NCBI GenBank assembly: GCA_030744435.1
Contig: JASLQO010000013.1
Span: forward strand, 248,001 to 312,000
DNA length: 64,000 nucleotides
Direction: 5' to 3'
Origin: JASLQO01 sp002327525
GTDB taxonomy: Bacteria; Pseudomonadota; Gammaproteobacteria; Pseudomonadales; Azotimanducaceae
In this document: piece after piece, positions 43,322-52,459 of the stretch
How the letters are laid out: each line of letters starts with the position of its first letter
How positions within the stretch are numbered: position 1 is the first letter of the stretch
Made by a program: the position numbers and the translations under genes
The notes under the pieces: model-generated
What the model was told of the DNA's origin: nothing
Databases searched by the model: none
The model's input: the letters and a program-made list of their open reading frames with translations, nothing else

Positions 43322-45142
43322 ATGGACGATGGGATGAATCGACAAGCTTCCAGGGACCTGGGACAGCTCAAACCTGCACTCGGCTTCTTGCGCCCCTACT
43401 GGCCGCAAGTGGTCATCGCGAGTGCCGCTCTGGTGGTAACGGCCAGCGTGACGCTGTCCGTGGGACAGGGCCTGCGCTACATCATCGATGCAGGTTTACT
43501 GGAGGGCACGACCGACACGCTGGTGCAGAGCATCCTTGTGTTCGCGGCACTCATCGTCGTGCTGACGGCGGGAACGTTCATACGCTTCTATTACGTGTCG
43601 TGGATTGGCGAGCGCGTCAGTGCCGATCTGCGCACGGCCGTATTCCGGCACCTGATTCGGCTACATCCGGGCTTCTTCGAGATGAACCTGCCGACGGAAA
43701 TACAATCGCGCATTACTACCGATACGACGCTGCTGCAGACGGTGATCGGCTCATCGGTGTCTATCGCGCTGCGCAACATGCTGATGTTTCTGGGCGGCGT
43801 GGTGTTGTTGTTCGTCACCAATGCGAAGCTCTCGCTGGTGGTACTTCTCAGTGTGCCGTTGGTGGTGTTTCCGATACTGTGGTTCGGTCGTAGGGTCAGA
43901 CGGCTTTCGCGCAGCAGCCAGGATACGCTGGCTGAGGTAGGGAGCTATGCTGGTGAATCGCTGCGGCATATCAAGGTGGTGCAGTCATTCAACCACGAAC
44001 CTGTGGACGAGGTGGCCTTCGACCACCGTGTGGAGCACGCTTTCAGCGTGGCCGTGCGGCGAATCAGACAGCGTGCGTGGTTAGTGGCCGTCGTCATGTT
44101 GTTGGTGATGGTGGCGATCGGACTCATGCTCTGGGTGGGTGGTCAGGATGTCATTGCCGGTGGTACCAGCGCGGGAGAACTGGCCGCTTTCATCTTCTAT
44201 GCCTTTATCGTGGCCGGTTCCGTGGGCGCGATCAGCGAGGTTTACAGCGATTTACAACGTGCGGCGGGTGCGACGGAACGCCTCATAGAGTTGCTGCACA
44301 GTCCTAGCGAGTTACCGGAACCAGGCGTTTCCGCCGTGAATGGCAGTGCCAATTCCGAGGTGCTGGAGCTGGTGGATGTGGCGTTCGATTACCCATCCCG
44401 CCCGGAAGTGCCGGTACTCACGGATGTGAGTTTCGTTGTCCGTTCCGGCGAAATGGTGGCTCTCGTGGGCCCGTCGGGGGCTGGCAAGAGCACGATATTC
44501 GACCTGATACAGCGTTTTTATGATCCCATATCCGGAAGCGTGCGGCTGGGTGGCGTGGACTTGCGCGTGATGCGTCTGGAGCAGGTTCGCGGTTCAATTG
44601 GATTCGTCCCTCAGGATCCAGTGCTGTTCGCCGGTTCCCTGCGGGACAATCTCACCTATGGCCGACCCGAAGCCGAAGAACCAGCGCTGCGCGCGGCTCT
44701 GGAAAGCGCGCACGCCGCGCAGTTTGTGGCGACCTTGCCCGACGGTCTCGACACCAGTGTAGGCGAAGGGGGCGTCGGCCTGTCAGGCGGGCAGAAACAA
44801 CGCCTTGCCATAGCCCGAGCGGTGTTGACCGAACCACAGCTGTTGTTGCTGGATGAAGCGACCAGTTCTCTGGATGCGCAGAGCGAACAGCACATTCGCG
44901 AGAGCATCGATCAGTTGAAAGGCAGCTGCAGCATCCTGGTGATCGCGCACAGGTTGTCCACGGTGCGCCAGGCTGATCGCATCATTGTCCTGGACTCAGG
45001 AAGGGTGACAGCTCAGGGCACACACGAAGAACTGGTGCGATCCAACGAACTGTACGCGCGTTTTGCACGGATACAGTTCGAGTCTCCTTACCTTGGCGCG
45101 CGTGAGCGCGCGCTGCCAGCACGCTTGCGTGCCGGCAGCTAG
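43322..45142 (+). CDS. ABC exporter (fused TMD-NBD, MsbA/lipid-multidrug type)
   Basis: 606 residues from ATG 43322 (ATG 43334 also possible). Six helices in the first 320 residues with the coupling-helix ETxRxI-like signature, then an NBD: Walker A GPSGAGKST, Q-loop VPQDPVLFAG, signature LSGGQKQRLAIARAVL, Walker B LLLLDEATSSLD and H-loop VIAHRLST. Functions as a homodimer or heterodimer for lipid or drug export. Divergent from the esterase operon; a perfect 30-base palindrome follows. Confidence 0.93.
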   Translation: MDDGMNRQASRDLGQLKPALGFLRPYWPQVVIASAALVVTASVTLSVGQGLRYIIDAGLLEGTTDTLVQSILVFAALIVVLTAGTFIRFYYVSWIGERVSADLRTAVFRHLIRLHPGFFEMNLPTEIQSRITTDTTLLQTVIGSSVSIALRNMLMFLGGVVLLFVTNAKLSLVVLLSVPLVVFPILWFGRRVRRLSRSSQDTLAEVGSYAGESLRHIKVVQSFNHEPVDEVAFDHRVEHAFSVAVRRIRQRAWLVAVVMLLVMVAIGLMLWVGGQDVIAGGTSAGELAAFIFYAFIVAGSVGAISEVYSDLQRAAGATERLIELLHSPSELPEPGVSAVNGSANSEVLELVDVAFDYPSRPEVPVLTDVSFVVRSGEMVALVGPSGAGKSTIFDLIQRFYDPISGSVRLGGVDLRVMRLEQVRGSIGFVPQDPVLFAGSLRDNLTYGRPEAEEPALRAALESAHAAQFVATLPDGLDTSVGEGGVGLSGGQKQRLAIARAVLTEPQLLLLDEATSSLDAQSEQHIRESIDQLKGSCSILVIAHRLSTVRQADRIIVLDSGRVTAQGTHEELVRSNELYARFARIQFESPYLGARERALPARLRAGS

Positions 45143-45151
45143 CCTGGACTA

Positions 45152-45181
45152 GGCATGTCGCGCGCAAGCGCGCGACATGCC
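45152..45181. repeat. Perfect 30-base palindrome (14-2-14 hairpin)
   Basis: GGCATGTCGCGCGC (45152-45165) and GCGCGCGACATGCC (45168-45181) are perfectly complementary around AA. Right after the ABC exporter stop and before the AMACR gene. The tail on the + strand is AAAAG, so a T-tract is lacking; it could be a transcript-stabilising or Rho-type end, or a repeat element. Confidence 0.6.
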
Positions 45182-45235
45182 AAAAGAAGCTAAACTCGTT
45201 TCAAACAACTCAATGTGTTCTGGGAGATAAAGGCA

Positions 45236-46366
45236 ATGGGACCACTTTCCGGATTTCGTGTCATAGAACTCGCCGGCATCGGGCCGGGACCATTCTGCGG
45301 CATGATGCTTTCCGACATGGGTGCGGAGGTCATCCGCGTGGACCGTATCGCGCCGGGCGCGAAAGCGCCGAAAGACGTGTTGGCGCGCAATCGCCGCTCC
45401 ATCGGAGTGAATCTGAAATCGCCGGAAGGGGTCGAGACCGTTCTGAAGCTGGTTGAGAGTGCGGATGCGCTGTTTGAAGGGTTTCGTCCGGGTGTTACCG
45501 AAAGGCTCGGCCTCGGACCAGAGGAGTGCATGGCGCGCAACCCGAAACTGGTATATGGGCGCATGACCGGTTGGGGACAGGATGGGCCCATGGCGCAGGC
45601 GGCGGGTCATGACATCAACTACATCGGGCTGGCTGGTGCGCTGCACGCCATCGGACGTAAGGGTGAGCGTCCCGTGCCGCCACTCAATCTGGTCGGCGAT
45701 TTCGGTGGCGGGGGCATGTTGCTTGCATTCGGTGTGGTGTGCGCGCTGCTCGAAGCGCAGAACTCCGGTAAGGGTCAGGTGGTCGATGCAGCGATGGTGG
45801 ATGGTGCGGCCAGTCTCATGGCCATGTTTTTCAGTTTTGCCGCCGGTGGTGGGTTCACCGATCAGCGGGGCACCAACACGCTCGATGGCGGCGCGCATTT
45901 CTACGACACCTACGAAACCGGCGATGGTAAGTACATCTGTCTGGGCTCCATCGAACCGCAGTTCTACCAGCTGCTAGTCGAAAAATCGGGGGTGGACGCC
46001 GAACGTTTCGCACCACAGATGGATGCTGTCAGGTGGCCTGATCTGAAGGCGGAGCTGACGCGGGTATTCAAGATGAAGACCAGGGATGAGTGGTGCGAGA
46101 TCATGGAAGGCACGGACGTTTGCTTTGCTCCCGTACTGTCCATTTTCGAGGCGCCCACTCATCCGCACAATGCAGCCCGGCAGACGTTTGTCGAGGTCGA
46201 TGGCGTGATGCAACCCGCGCCGTCGCCGCGTTTTAGTCGCACGGAGCCGGGCATTTCTCACGGTGCACAGGCCCCGGGGACAGATACCGAGGCCGTACTC
46301 GCAGATTATGGATTCGACCCGGATCAGATCGCTGCGCTGCAAGAATCCGGCGCGGTGACTGGCTGA
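45236..46366 (+). CDS. CaiB/BaiF CoA-transferase family, alpha-methylacyl-CoA racemase type
   Basis: 376 residues from ATG 45236. Family III features: GFRVIELAGIGPGPFCGM, MGAEVIRVDR, the AMACR active-site stretch GHDINYIGLAGAL (His and Asp) and GDFGGGGM; an acidic residue is expected later for the third catalytic role. These fit alpha-methylacyl-CoA racemase, which interconverts 2-methylacyl-CoA epimers, more than a formyl or carnitine CoA-transferase. It precedes a propionyl-CoA synthetase, consistent with branched-chain acyl breakdown. Confidence 0.88.
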   Translation: MGPLSGFRVIELAGIGPGPFCGMMLSDMGAEVIRVDRIAPGAKAPKDVLARNRRSIGVNLKSPEGVETVLKLVESADALFEGFRPGVTERLGLGPEECMARNPKLVYGRMTGWGQDGPMAQAAGHDINYIGLAGALHAIGRKGERPVPPLNLVGDFGGGGMLLAFGVVCALLEAQNSGKGQVVDAAMVDGAASLMAMFFSFAAGGGFTDQRGTNTLDGGAHFYDTYETGDGKYICLGSIEPQFYQLLVEKSGVDAERFAPQMDAVRWPDLKAELTRVFKMKTRDEWCEIMEGTDVCFAPVLSIFEAPTHPHNAARQTFVEVDGVMQPAPSPRFSRTEPGISHGAQAPGTDTEAVLADYGFDPDQIAALQESGAVTG

Positions 46367-46381
46367 GAGCGAGAGGCGGCT

Positions 46382-48265
46382 ATGAGTTATCAGGAGGAAT
46401 ACGCCCGCTCGCTCGAAGATCCACAAACATTCTGGGCGGAACAGGCGCGTGCGCTGCCATGGTATGAGTTCCCACCGGTCATCCTCGATCAGGATGACAA
46501 CGGTGCGTGGCGATGGTTCAGGGGCGGGAAGACCAATTCCTGCTGGCTGGCGCTCGACCGCCATGTGGACGATGGACGCGGAGAGCAGGCTGCCATCATC
46601 TACGATTCACCGGTAACGGGAAAACAGACGCGCTTCTCCTATGCCGAGATGTGCGATTGGGTAGCGCGGGTAGCCGGAGGTTTGCGCTCGCTCGGGGTGG
46701 AAAAGGGGGATCGTGTAATCATCTACATGCCGATGGTGCCGGAGGCCGCGGTTGCGATGCTCGCTTGTGCACGTATCGGTGCCATACACTCGGTTGTTTT
46801 CGGGGGGTTCGCGCCGCCCGAACTCGCCACACGCATCGACGATGCGCGCCCGAAAGTCATCCTGAGTGCATCGTGCGGTATCGAATTCGCTAACGTAATC
46901 GCGTACAAGCCATTGGTGGACGAGGCGATAGGCATAGCGGGATACAAAACAGCTCACCATGTGGTATTGCAGCGTGAGCAATGCGAAGCGGCACTCGATA
47001 AACCCATCGACCGGGACTGGAACTTTTTTGATGAAGCAGAACCGGTCGAGTGCGTACCGGTGGATGCCACGGATCCTCTCTACATCCTGTACACCTCAGG
47101 CACCACGGGAAAACCCAAGGGTGTGATGCGTGACAATGGCGGGCATGCAGTGGCGCTGAGCTACAGTATGAAAGCCATATACGGTGTCGATGCGGGTGAT
47201 GTGTTCTGGGCTGCATCGGACGTGGGCTGGGTAGTTGGCCACTCCTACATCGTGTATGCACCCTTGTTTCGAGGTTGTTCGAGCGTGCTGTTCGAAGGCA
47301 AGCCGGTACGCACGCCGGATGCGGGCGTGTTCTGGCGCGTCATCCAGGATCATGGCGTGAAGAGCTTCTTTGTAGCACCCACCGCCTATCGAGCGGTGAA
47401 GAAAGAAGATCCGGACTGCAGGCTCAAAGCCGACTACGACGTATCTTCACTTCAGTATCAGTTCGTGGCAGGAGAACGCCTCGACCCGCCAACGTATCAC
47501 TGGCTGAAGGAGCATCTCGGCATTCCGGTCATTGATCACTGGTGGCAGACAGAAACGGGATGGTCGATTTGCGCCAACATGGCCGGTGTCGAGCTGATGC
47601 CGACCAAGCCGGGATCGCCCACGCTGCCGGTACCGGGCTATGACCTGCGCATTCTGGATGACGAGGGCAATGAGCTGGGCCCGAATGAGGAGGGCGCCGT
47701 GGTGGCCAAAGTGCCGTTGCCGCCCGGGTCGTTGCCAACCGTGTGGGGTGATCACGAACGCTATATCGAAGCCTATTTTTCTCAGTATCCAGGGTTTTAC
47801 CTCACTGGAGATGGCGGCTATCGGGACGAGGACGGGTATGTGTTCATCATGGGCCGCACCGATGATGTCATCAATGTTGCGGGTCACCGGCTCTCTACCG
47901 GCGAGCTCGAAGAAGTGGTGGCGGGCCACCCGGCGGTGGCCGAATGCGCGGTGGTCGGTATCGCTGATGAAGACAAGGGCCAGGTACCATTTGGCTTGCT
48001 ATTGCTGAAAGATGGCGTCAATACCGAAAAAGCGGAGATAGAGACCGAATTGGTGCAGATGGTGCGCAAGGCAGTAGGTCCGTTCGCCAACTACAAACGC
48101 TCCATTGTCGTGACCCGGCTGCCGAAGACGCGTTCAGGCAAGATCCTGCGGCAAGTGCTGCGCAGACTGATCGATGGTCAGGCGTATGAGGTGCCGTCGA
48201 CCATCGACGACCCTGCCATCATTGCCGAAATCGAAGGCACTCTCAAAAACGAGGGGGTCCTGTGA
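46382..48265 (+). CDS. prpE: Propionate/acetate-CoA ligase
   Basis: 627 residues from ATG 46382. Adenylate-forming enzyme: YILYTSGTTGKPKG (A3), VPGYDLRILDDEG, YLTGDGGYRDEDG (A7), GRTDDVINVAGHRLSTGE (A8) and C-terminal SGKILR lysine. Overall length and order fit acetyl-/propionyl-CoA synthetase; PrpE is the closer family by eye, but AcsA cannot be excluded. Converts free propionate or acetate to CoA ester using ATP. Lies 15 bases after the racemase gene and overlaps the ABM gene. Confidence 0.85.
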   Translation: MSYQEEYARSLEDPQTFWAEQARALPWYEFPPVILDQDDNGAWRWFRGGKTNSCWLALDRHVDDGRGEQAAIIYDSPVTGKQTRFSYAEMCDWVARVAGGLRSLGVEKGDRVIIYMPMVPEAAVAMLACARIGAIHSVVFGGFAPPELATRIDDARPKVILSASCGIEFANVIAYKPLVDEAIGIAGYKTAHHVVLQREQCEAALDKPIDRDWNFFDEAEPVECVPVDATDPLYILYTSGTTGKPKGVMRDNGGHAVALSYSMKAIYGVDAGDVFWAASDVGWVVGHSYIVYAPLFRGCSSVLFEGKPVRTPDAGVFWRVIQDHGVKSFFVAPTAYRAVKKEDPDCRLKADYDVSSLQYQFVAGERLDPPTYHWLKEHLGIPVIDHWWQTETGWSICANMAGVELMPTKPGSPTLPVPGYDLRILDDEGNELGPNEEGAVVAKVPLPPGSLPTVWGDHERYIEAYFSQYPGFYLTGDGGYRDEDGYVFIMGRTDDVINVAGHRLSTGELEEVVAGHPAVAECAVVGIADEDKGQVPFGLLLLKDGVNTEKAEIETELVQMVRKAVGPFANYKRSIVVTRLPKTRSGKILRQVLRRLIDGQAYEVPSTIDDPAIIAEIEGTLKNEGVL

Positions 48266-48603
48266 TCATCGTGCACGGCACCATCCCGGTTCGACCGGAA
48301 CACCTGGAAGAGGCGCTACGCCTGGCGCGCATCATGACGGAGCAGACGCACAAGGAGCCTGGCTGCATCTCGTACGATTTCTACGTTGGCCTGACCGATC
48401 CCAGCACACTCATGCTGTTTCAGGAGTGGGAAGATATGGATTCACTGATGGCGCACTTTCAGACCAGCCACATGGAGGAGTTTCTCAGCCAGCTACCAGA
48501 CCTGCTGTCAGGTGAGATCACAACCCGCCGCTATGCGGTGCAGAGTATGAACTCCGATGAGGAGGAAGACGATACGCTGTCGCCTCCGCCGGTTATTCAC
48601 TGA
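48262..48603 (+). CDS. Antibiotic-biosynthesis-monooxygenase (ABM) domain protein
   Basis: 113 residues from GTG 48262, which overlaps the ligase stop (GTGA). ABM ferredoxin-like fold: IIVHGTIPVRPEHLEEAL, EPGCISYDFYVG, FQEWEDMDSLMAHFQTSH; this resembles YgiN/quinol monooxygenases. An acidic tail (EEEDD) extends past the domain. ABM proteins oxidise quinols or act as small oxygenases or dimerisation factors; role here unknown. Confidence 0.85.
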   Translation: MIIVHGTIPVRPEHLEEALRLARIMTEQTHKEPGCISYDFYVGLTDPSTLMLFQEWEDMDSLMAHFQTSHMEEFLSQLPDLLSGEITTRRYAVQSMNSDEEEDDTLSPPPVIH

Positions 48604-48609
48604 GCAAGC

Positions 48610-49068
48610 ATCGCGGGGGAGATCGTCACTGTCGAGCCGCTCGAGGCCTACAGCGTATTTCTCTTTGTACCGGAGTTCGATGCGAAACTGACACCACAGG
48701 ATGAGTTTTGCGCGAAACTCGAATCCGGCACCTCGTGCGTGCTCGTGGCATTTGTGGACGGGAAACCAGCTGGATTCAAAGCCGGCTACGATCGCTATCT
48801 TGATGGCAGTTTTTTGCAGTTGGCTGGGAGGAGTAGCGCCTGAACACCGCGGCCCGGGATTGGGCCGGGTGCTGCTGAAAGCTCAGGAGGCCTGAGTCGT
48901 TGAACAAGGTCATCGCGCCATCTACGTGTGCACGCGCAATCGGTTCGTCGGCATGCGCATGTTGCTCGCGAAGAATGGCTAGGCTGTAGCCGGTTACCAG
49001 CAGGACCGCGGGACGGATTTGTCTGACAGGCACACCACGTTCGTGAAATGGTTCGCGCCAGGCTAGTG
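48610..49068 (+). pseudogene. Broken GNAT acetyltransferase
   Basis: Two frames together encode a GNAT protein. The first reads VTVEPLEAYSVF, FVDGKPAGFKAGYDRY up to about 48835. The sequence then shifts to another frame with GGVAPEHRGPGLGRVLLKAQEA (acetyl-CoA R/Q-x-x-G-x-G/A motif), stops at TGA 48894, then continues CTRNRFVGMRMLLAKNG and KWFAPG with further stops. Frame break and stops mean the protein is not made whole. Confidence 0.8.
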
Positions 49069-49163
49069 GTCCGCGTTTCAAATAAGGTGACTTGAGCGTG
49101 TCCCACAGGCTCTGTGTCTAGGTGCGTCCCGCAGGCAGCGTCCAGACCTTGTTCGCAGGCCGG

Positions 49164-49355
49164 TCAAGGCCGATCCAACTTCATCGCGATGCTCGCAAGC
49201 CTCGTCCCGAGTGCGTCCGCCAGCTGCGATTCGTGGGCACTTAAAATGCCGCGTTCCTGAAGTAGCGCGAAGGTCTGGCGCGAGTTCGAACAGCGCGGAT
49301 TGTGGTAGATGGCGACTTCGCTCGTGGTTCGGCATGTGACTGATGAGCGGCGCAA
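49164..49355 (-). pseudogene. ArsC-family arsenate reductase remnant
   Basis: A 63-codon minus frame starts with unrelated residues, then reads AIYHNPRCSNSRQTFALLQERG, the active-site Cys region of ArsC-type (glutaredoxin-coupled) reductases, but ends after about 25 further residues where ArsC is normally 110-140 long. It is a truncated remnant; no ars gene flanks it. Confidence 0.7.
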
Positions 49356-49394
49356 GGTACCATAGGTGATCGGGAAGACGGGAGCCGGGAGCTC

Positions 49395-50600
49395 TTGCTA
49401 GAAACACTCTGGACGAACACGCGCTGGTATGTGAAGCAGCTGTCGCAGCAGTTTCTGGCGCACGACTGCCTCACCAGCGCTGGTGCGTTGACATATCAGA
49501 CCCTGTTTGCCGTGGTGCCGTTCATGACGGTGACCTATGCGGTGCTGTCGTTGCGCCCGGAGTTCGAGGAGGTGGGCGCGCGCATCCAGGAGTTCGTATT
49601 CAGAAATTTCCTGCCGGAATCGAGTGCCGTCGTAACCGATCAGCTGGTCGAGTTCTCCGAGCGTGCCCAGGGTCTTACCGGTCTCGGTTTCGCTTTTCTC
49701 TTTGCGACCGCCATCATGATGCTGGTCACGCTCGAGCGCACTCTGAATTCCATCTGGAACGTATCTGAACCGCGCCGGGGGCTGCAGCGCTTTCTGCTGT
49801 ATTGGGGGGTACTGTCGCTCGGTCCGCCATTGATCGTCACCGCCTCCATCGCGAGCATCTACCTGCTATCCTTGCCGCTGATCACGGATTTCGACGTGTT
49901 CGGCATCAGCGCCTTTGTGCTGGCTTACCTGCCGATCCTGTTCAGCGTCGCGACATTTACCGTCGTTTACTACGCCGTCCCCAACTGTCACGTTCCGTTC
50001 GTGCACGCGTTTTACGGCGGCGTCCTCGCCGCTGTGCTGTTCGAGTGCATCAAAGGGGGGTTCACCTGGATGGTGGGAAAGCTCTCATTCGAGCCGATTT
50101 ATGGCTCCTTCGCCGCGGTACCGCTGTTTCTGATCTGGCTGTATCTGGTGTGGATGTTGATTCTGTCCGGTGCGATTTTCGTGCGCACCCTCTCGCTACA
50201 GCGCCGCCGGGAAGACAGTGATCGAGAACCGCCACTGGTGAAGGCAGTGCGCATCCTGCGGTTGCTGTACGATGCCCATCAGGAAGGTCGGGCGGTTTCG
50301 GATCAGGAGATATTCGAGTGCGTGCTGCTCGATCGTCTGGAACACGAACGTGTGTTTACCGCGCTGCACGAATTTCGGCTGCTCAGCCAGACGGAAGACG
50401 ATCGCTGGTTACTCGGTCGCAGCCTCAAGGCTCTCACCCTGTGGGAATTGTACCAACGGCTGCCGGAAGGGCTGGAGGACGGCAGATTGTCACGCATTAC
50501 GGACCTCGCTCCCATCACTGAGCCGTTGCGCAACATGGCGAGGTTCGGGTCCAACGAGATGTCGGTGAGTCTCGACACGGTTTTTGGGGGATTGCCGTGA
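49395..50600 (+). CDS. YihY/BrkB-family inner-membrane protein
   Basis: 401 residues from TTG 49395 with GGGAGC just upstream. Six-helix YihY/virulence factor BrkB core: LTSAGALTYQTLFAVVPFMTVTY, the family-typical LERTLNSIWNV, and FVHAFYGGVLAAVLFECIKGGF. A C-terminal domain (about 290-370, YDAHQEGRAVSDQEI) looks like a winged-helix or helical extension. Once called RNase BN, the family is a membrane protein of unclear function. Followed by a coupled TlpA-like lipoprotein gene. Confidence 0.88.
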   Translation: MLETLWTNTRWYVKQLSQQFLAHDCLTSAGALTYQTLFAVVPFMTVTYAVLSLRPEFEEVGARIQEFVFRNFLPESSAVVTDQLVEFSERAQGLTGLGFAFLFATAIMMLVTLERTLNSIWNVSEPRRGLQRFLLYWGVLSLGPPLIVTASIASIYLLSLPLITDFDVFGISAFVLAYLPILFSVATFTVVYYAVPNCHVPFVHAFYGGVLAAVLFECIKGGFTWMVGKLSFEPIYGSFAAVPLFLIWLYLVWMLILSGAIFVRTLSLQRRREDSDREPPLVKAVRILRLLYDAHQEGRAVSDQEIFECVLLDRLEHERVFTALHEFRLLSQTEDDRWLLGRSLKALTLWELYQRLPEGLEDGRLSRITDLAPITEPLRNMARFGSNEMSVSLDTVFGGLP

Positions 50601-51049
50601 TGAGGTTGGGTGTGATGTTCTCGTTCATGCTGGTAGCGGGCTGTGGCGAGGCGCCGCTGGAACTTGCGGATGGGGGTAGCGCGCGGCTGGAACACTGGAC
50701 CGATCGCTGGATAGTCATCAACTACTGGGCGGAGTGGTGCGCACCCTGTCGTTTGGAGATCCCAGAGCTGAACGACTTGCACCGCGAAGGCGTCGGCGCG
50801 GGCCTGGTGGTGCTCGGCGTAAACTACGACGATCTGGAAAAAGAACCGTTGCACGCGCTCTCCGAGCGCATGGGGATCGAGTTTCCGGTACTCGTGCGAG
50901 ATCCCCGGCATATCTGGGGGTATGAGCTTCCCCAGGTGCTGCCGACCACCGTCGTCATCGCGCCTGATGGGAGCGTGCATGCCGAACTCGTCGGCCCTCA
51001 GACGCTTGAAACTATCTCAGCCAGTGTAGGGCGGGCGCATCACCGGTAG
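50597..51049 (+). CDS. TlpA-like thioredoxin-fold lipoprotein
   Basis: 150 residues from GTG 50597, overlapping the YihY stop (GTGA). Signal with lipobox LVAGC (Cys about 16), then a thioredoxin domain with WCAPC active site in NYWAEWCAPCRLEIPEL. cis-Pro is in LPTTVVI. Predicted periplasmic, lipid-anchored disulfide oxidoreductase of the TlpA/ResA type. A run of nine T lies soon after the stop (51054-51062) but a clear hairpin was not found. Confidence 0.92.
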   Translation: MMRLGVMFSFMLVAGCGEAPLELADGGSARLEHWTDRWIVINYWAEWCAPCRLEIPELNDLHREGVGAGLVVLGVNYDDLEKEPLHALSERMGIEFPVLVRDPRHIWGYELPQVLPTTVVIAPDGSVHAELVGPQTLETISASVGRAHHR

Positions 51050-51164
51050 AGGCTTTTTTTTTGATTCGGGCAGATCATCGCGACTGGAAACAGCTTGGAA
51101 TCCAGGTGCGTTTCGGATTTCCTGAACGAAGCGGCCGGGAGCGCGAGTTTGTACCAATCGGGGA

Positions 51165-52352
51165 TCAGTCCGGCAGGCCTAGCACACGCTTGGCGATGAT
51201 GTTGAGCTGCACCTCGTTAGTGCCGCCGTAGATGGTCACGGCCCGATCACGCAACCAGTCGCGTGTGCTGTCGAGTTCGTCCTCAGAAAAGCCAACGCCT
51301 TCCCATGCGAGTCCGCTGGTGCCGCGTATCTGAGACTTCAGTTCCGCGGAGTTCTTGGCGAGGGTCGATCCCACGTACTTGAAAATCGAAGTGGCGGCGC
51401 CCGGCGCGCCGCTGGACTTGCTTTCCTCCACGGTACGCGTCGCCGTGAGGCCGAGCGCGCGCTCCTGCATCACGTGATCGAGAATGGTGGCGCGCATCGG
51501 GGCGTCGGCGATCTTGCCGTTCGATTCACCGAGGTAGTCCTTGGCGAGTTGGGCGTAGGCATTGAGCATTGGTTTCTGCTTGCGCTTGGGTGCCGGACCG
51601 GCGGAGCGCGCGGCCCCGGAACGTTCGTACTGCAGCAGGCGTTTGGCGACGGTCCAGCCCTTGTTCATCTCACCGATCAGATCGTCCTTGCGTGCCAGCG
51701 CGTTGTCGAAGAACGTTTCGCAGAAGGGTGAGGATCCGGAAATCAGGGCGATGGGTTTTACCGTTACACCTTCCTGATCCATCGGCAGCAGCACGAAGCT
51801 GATGCCGTCGTGCTTGGGTGCGCTGGGGTCGGTGCGCACGAGACAGAACATCCAGTCGGCGCGATCGCCGCCCGAGGTCCAGATTTTCTGGCCATTGATG
51901 ACGAAGTGATCACCCTGCAACTCCGCCCGGGTGCGAAGGCTGGCGAGGTCGGATCCCGCGCCGGGTTCGCTGTATCCCTGGCACCACACGACCTGGTCGC
52001 TCGTGATGGCTGGTAGGTGGCGCATCTTCTGGTCTTCAGTGCCGAATTCGAGTAGCGTCGGGCCGATCAGGGCCAGCCCCATTCCGGTGGCCGGGGGCAG
52101 CGCCTTGATGGCAGCCATCTCCTGAGCCAGCACCTGGTCCTGTTGGCGGTCGAGGCCGCCACCGCCGTACTTCGTGTCCCACGTTGGTGCGATCCAGCCG
52201 CGCCCGGCAGCCCGGTCGCGCCATTCGTGGGCTTCGTCAGTGTTGTAGGTTTCGTAGGCGTCCTCGAAATGCAGCGTGCGGTTGCGCATGCTTTGGGGAA
52301 CATTGCTCTCGAGCCAGTCTCGGGTTTCTTCTCGGAATGTGTCGAGGCTCAT
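51165..52352 (-). CDS. Acyl-CoA dehydrogenase
   Basis: 395 residues from ATG 52352 with GAGGAA upstream; the longer frame to 52472 overlaps the lytic transglycosylase gene. ACAD fold: WCQGYSEPGAGSDLASLRTRAE (FAD/substrate site), GQKIWTSGGDRADWMF, LLQYERSGAARS and C-terminal TIYGGTNEVQLNIIAKRVLGLPD. Gly replaces the usual catalytic Glu before GTNE, so the base may instead be the Glu in LQYERS, as in isovaleryl/long-chain types. Substrate chain not readable. Confidence 0.9.
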   Translation of the reverse strand: MSLDTFREETRDWLESNVPQSMRNRTLHFEDAYETYNTDEAHEWRDRAAGRGWIAPTWDTKYGGGGLDRQQDQVLAQEMAAIKALPPATGMGLALIGPTLLEFGTEDQKMRHLPAITSDQVVWCQGYSEPGAGSDLASLRTRAELQGDHFVINGQKIWTSGGDRADWMFCLVRTDPSAPKHDGISFVLLPMDQEGVTVKPIALISGSSPFCETFFDNALARKDDLIGEMNKGWTVAKRLLQYERSGAARSAGPAPKRKQKPMLNAYAQLAKDYLGESNGKIADAPMRATILDHVMQERALGLTATRTVEESKSSGAPGAATSIFKYVGSTLAKNSAELKSQIRGTSGLAWEGVGFSEDELDSTRDWLRDRAVTIYGGTNEVQLNIIAKRVLGLPD

Positions 52353-52459
52353 GGTGCCTTCCTCAAGTGATATGCCTGGCGAAACGGCTGATTGTTCACG
52401 CTCGCTTCGGCAATGCAAGCGGGGAAATCCCTCACTCGATTCACCAGTGAGCAGGCGTG

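Noticed and set aside
51054..51062. Run of nine T after the TlpA-like gene as a terminator
   Set aside because: No convincing hairpin stem precedes it; left as a T-run only.
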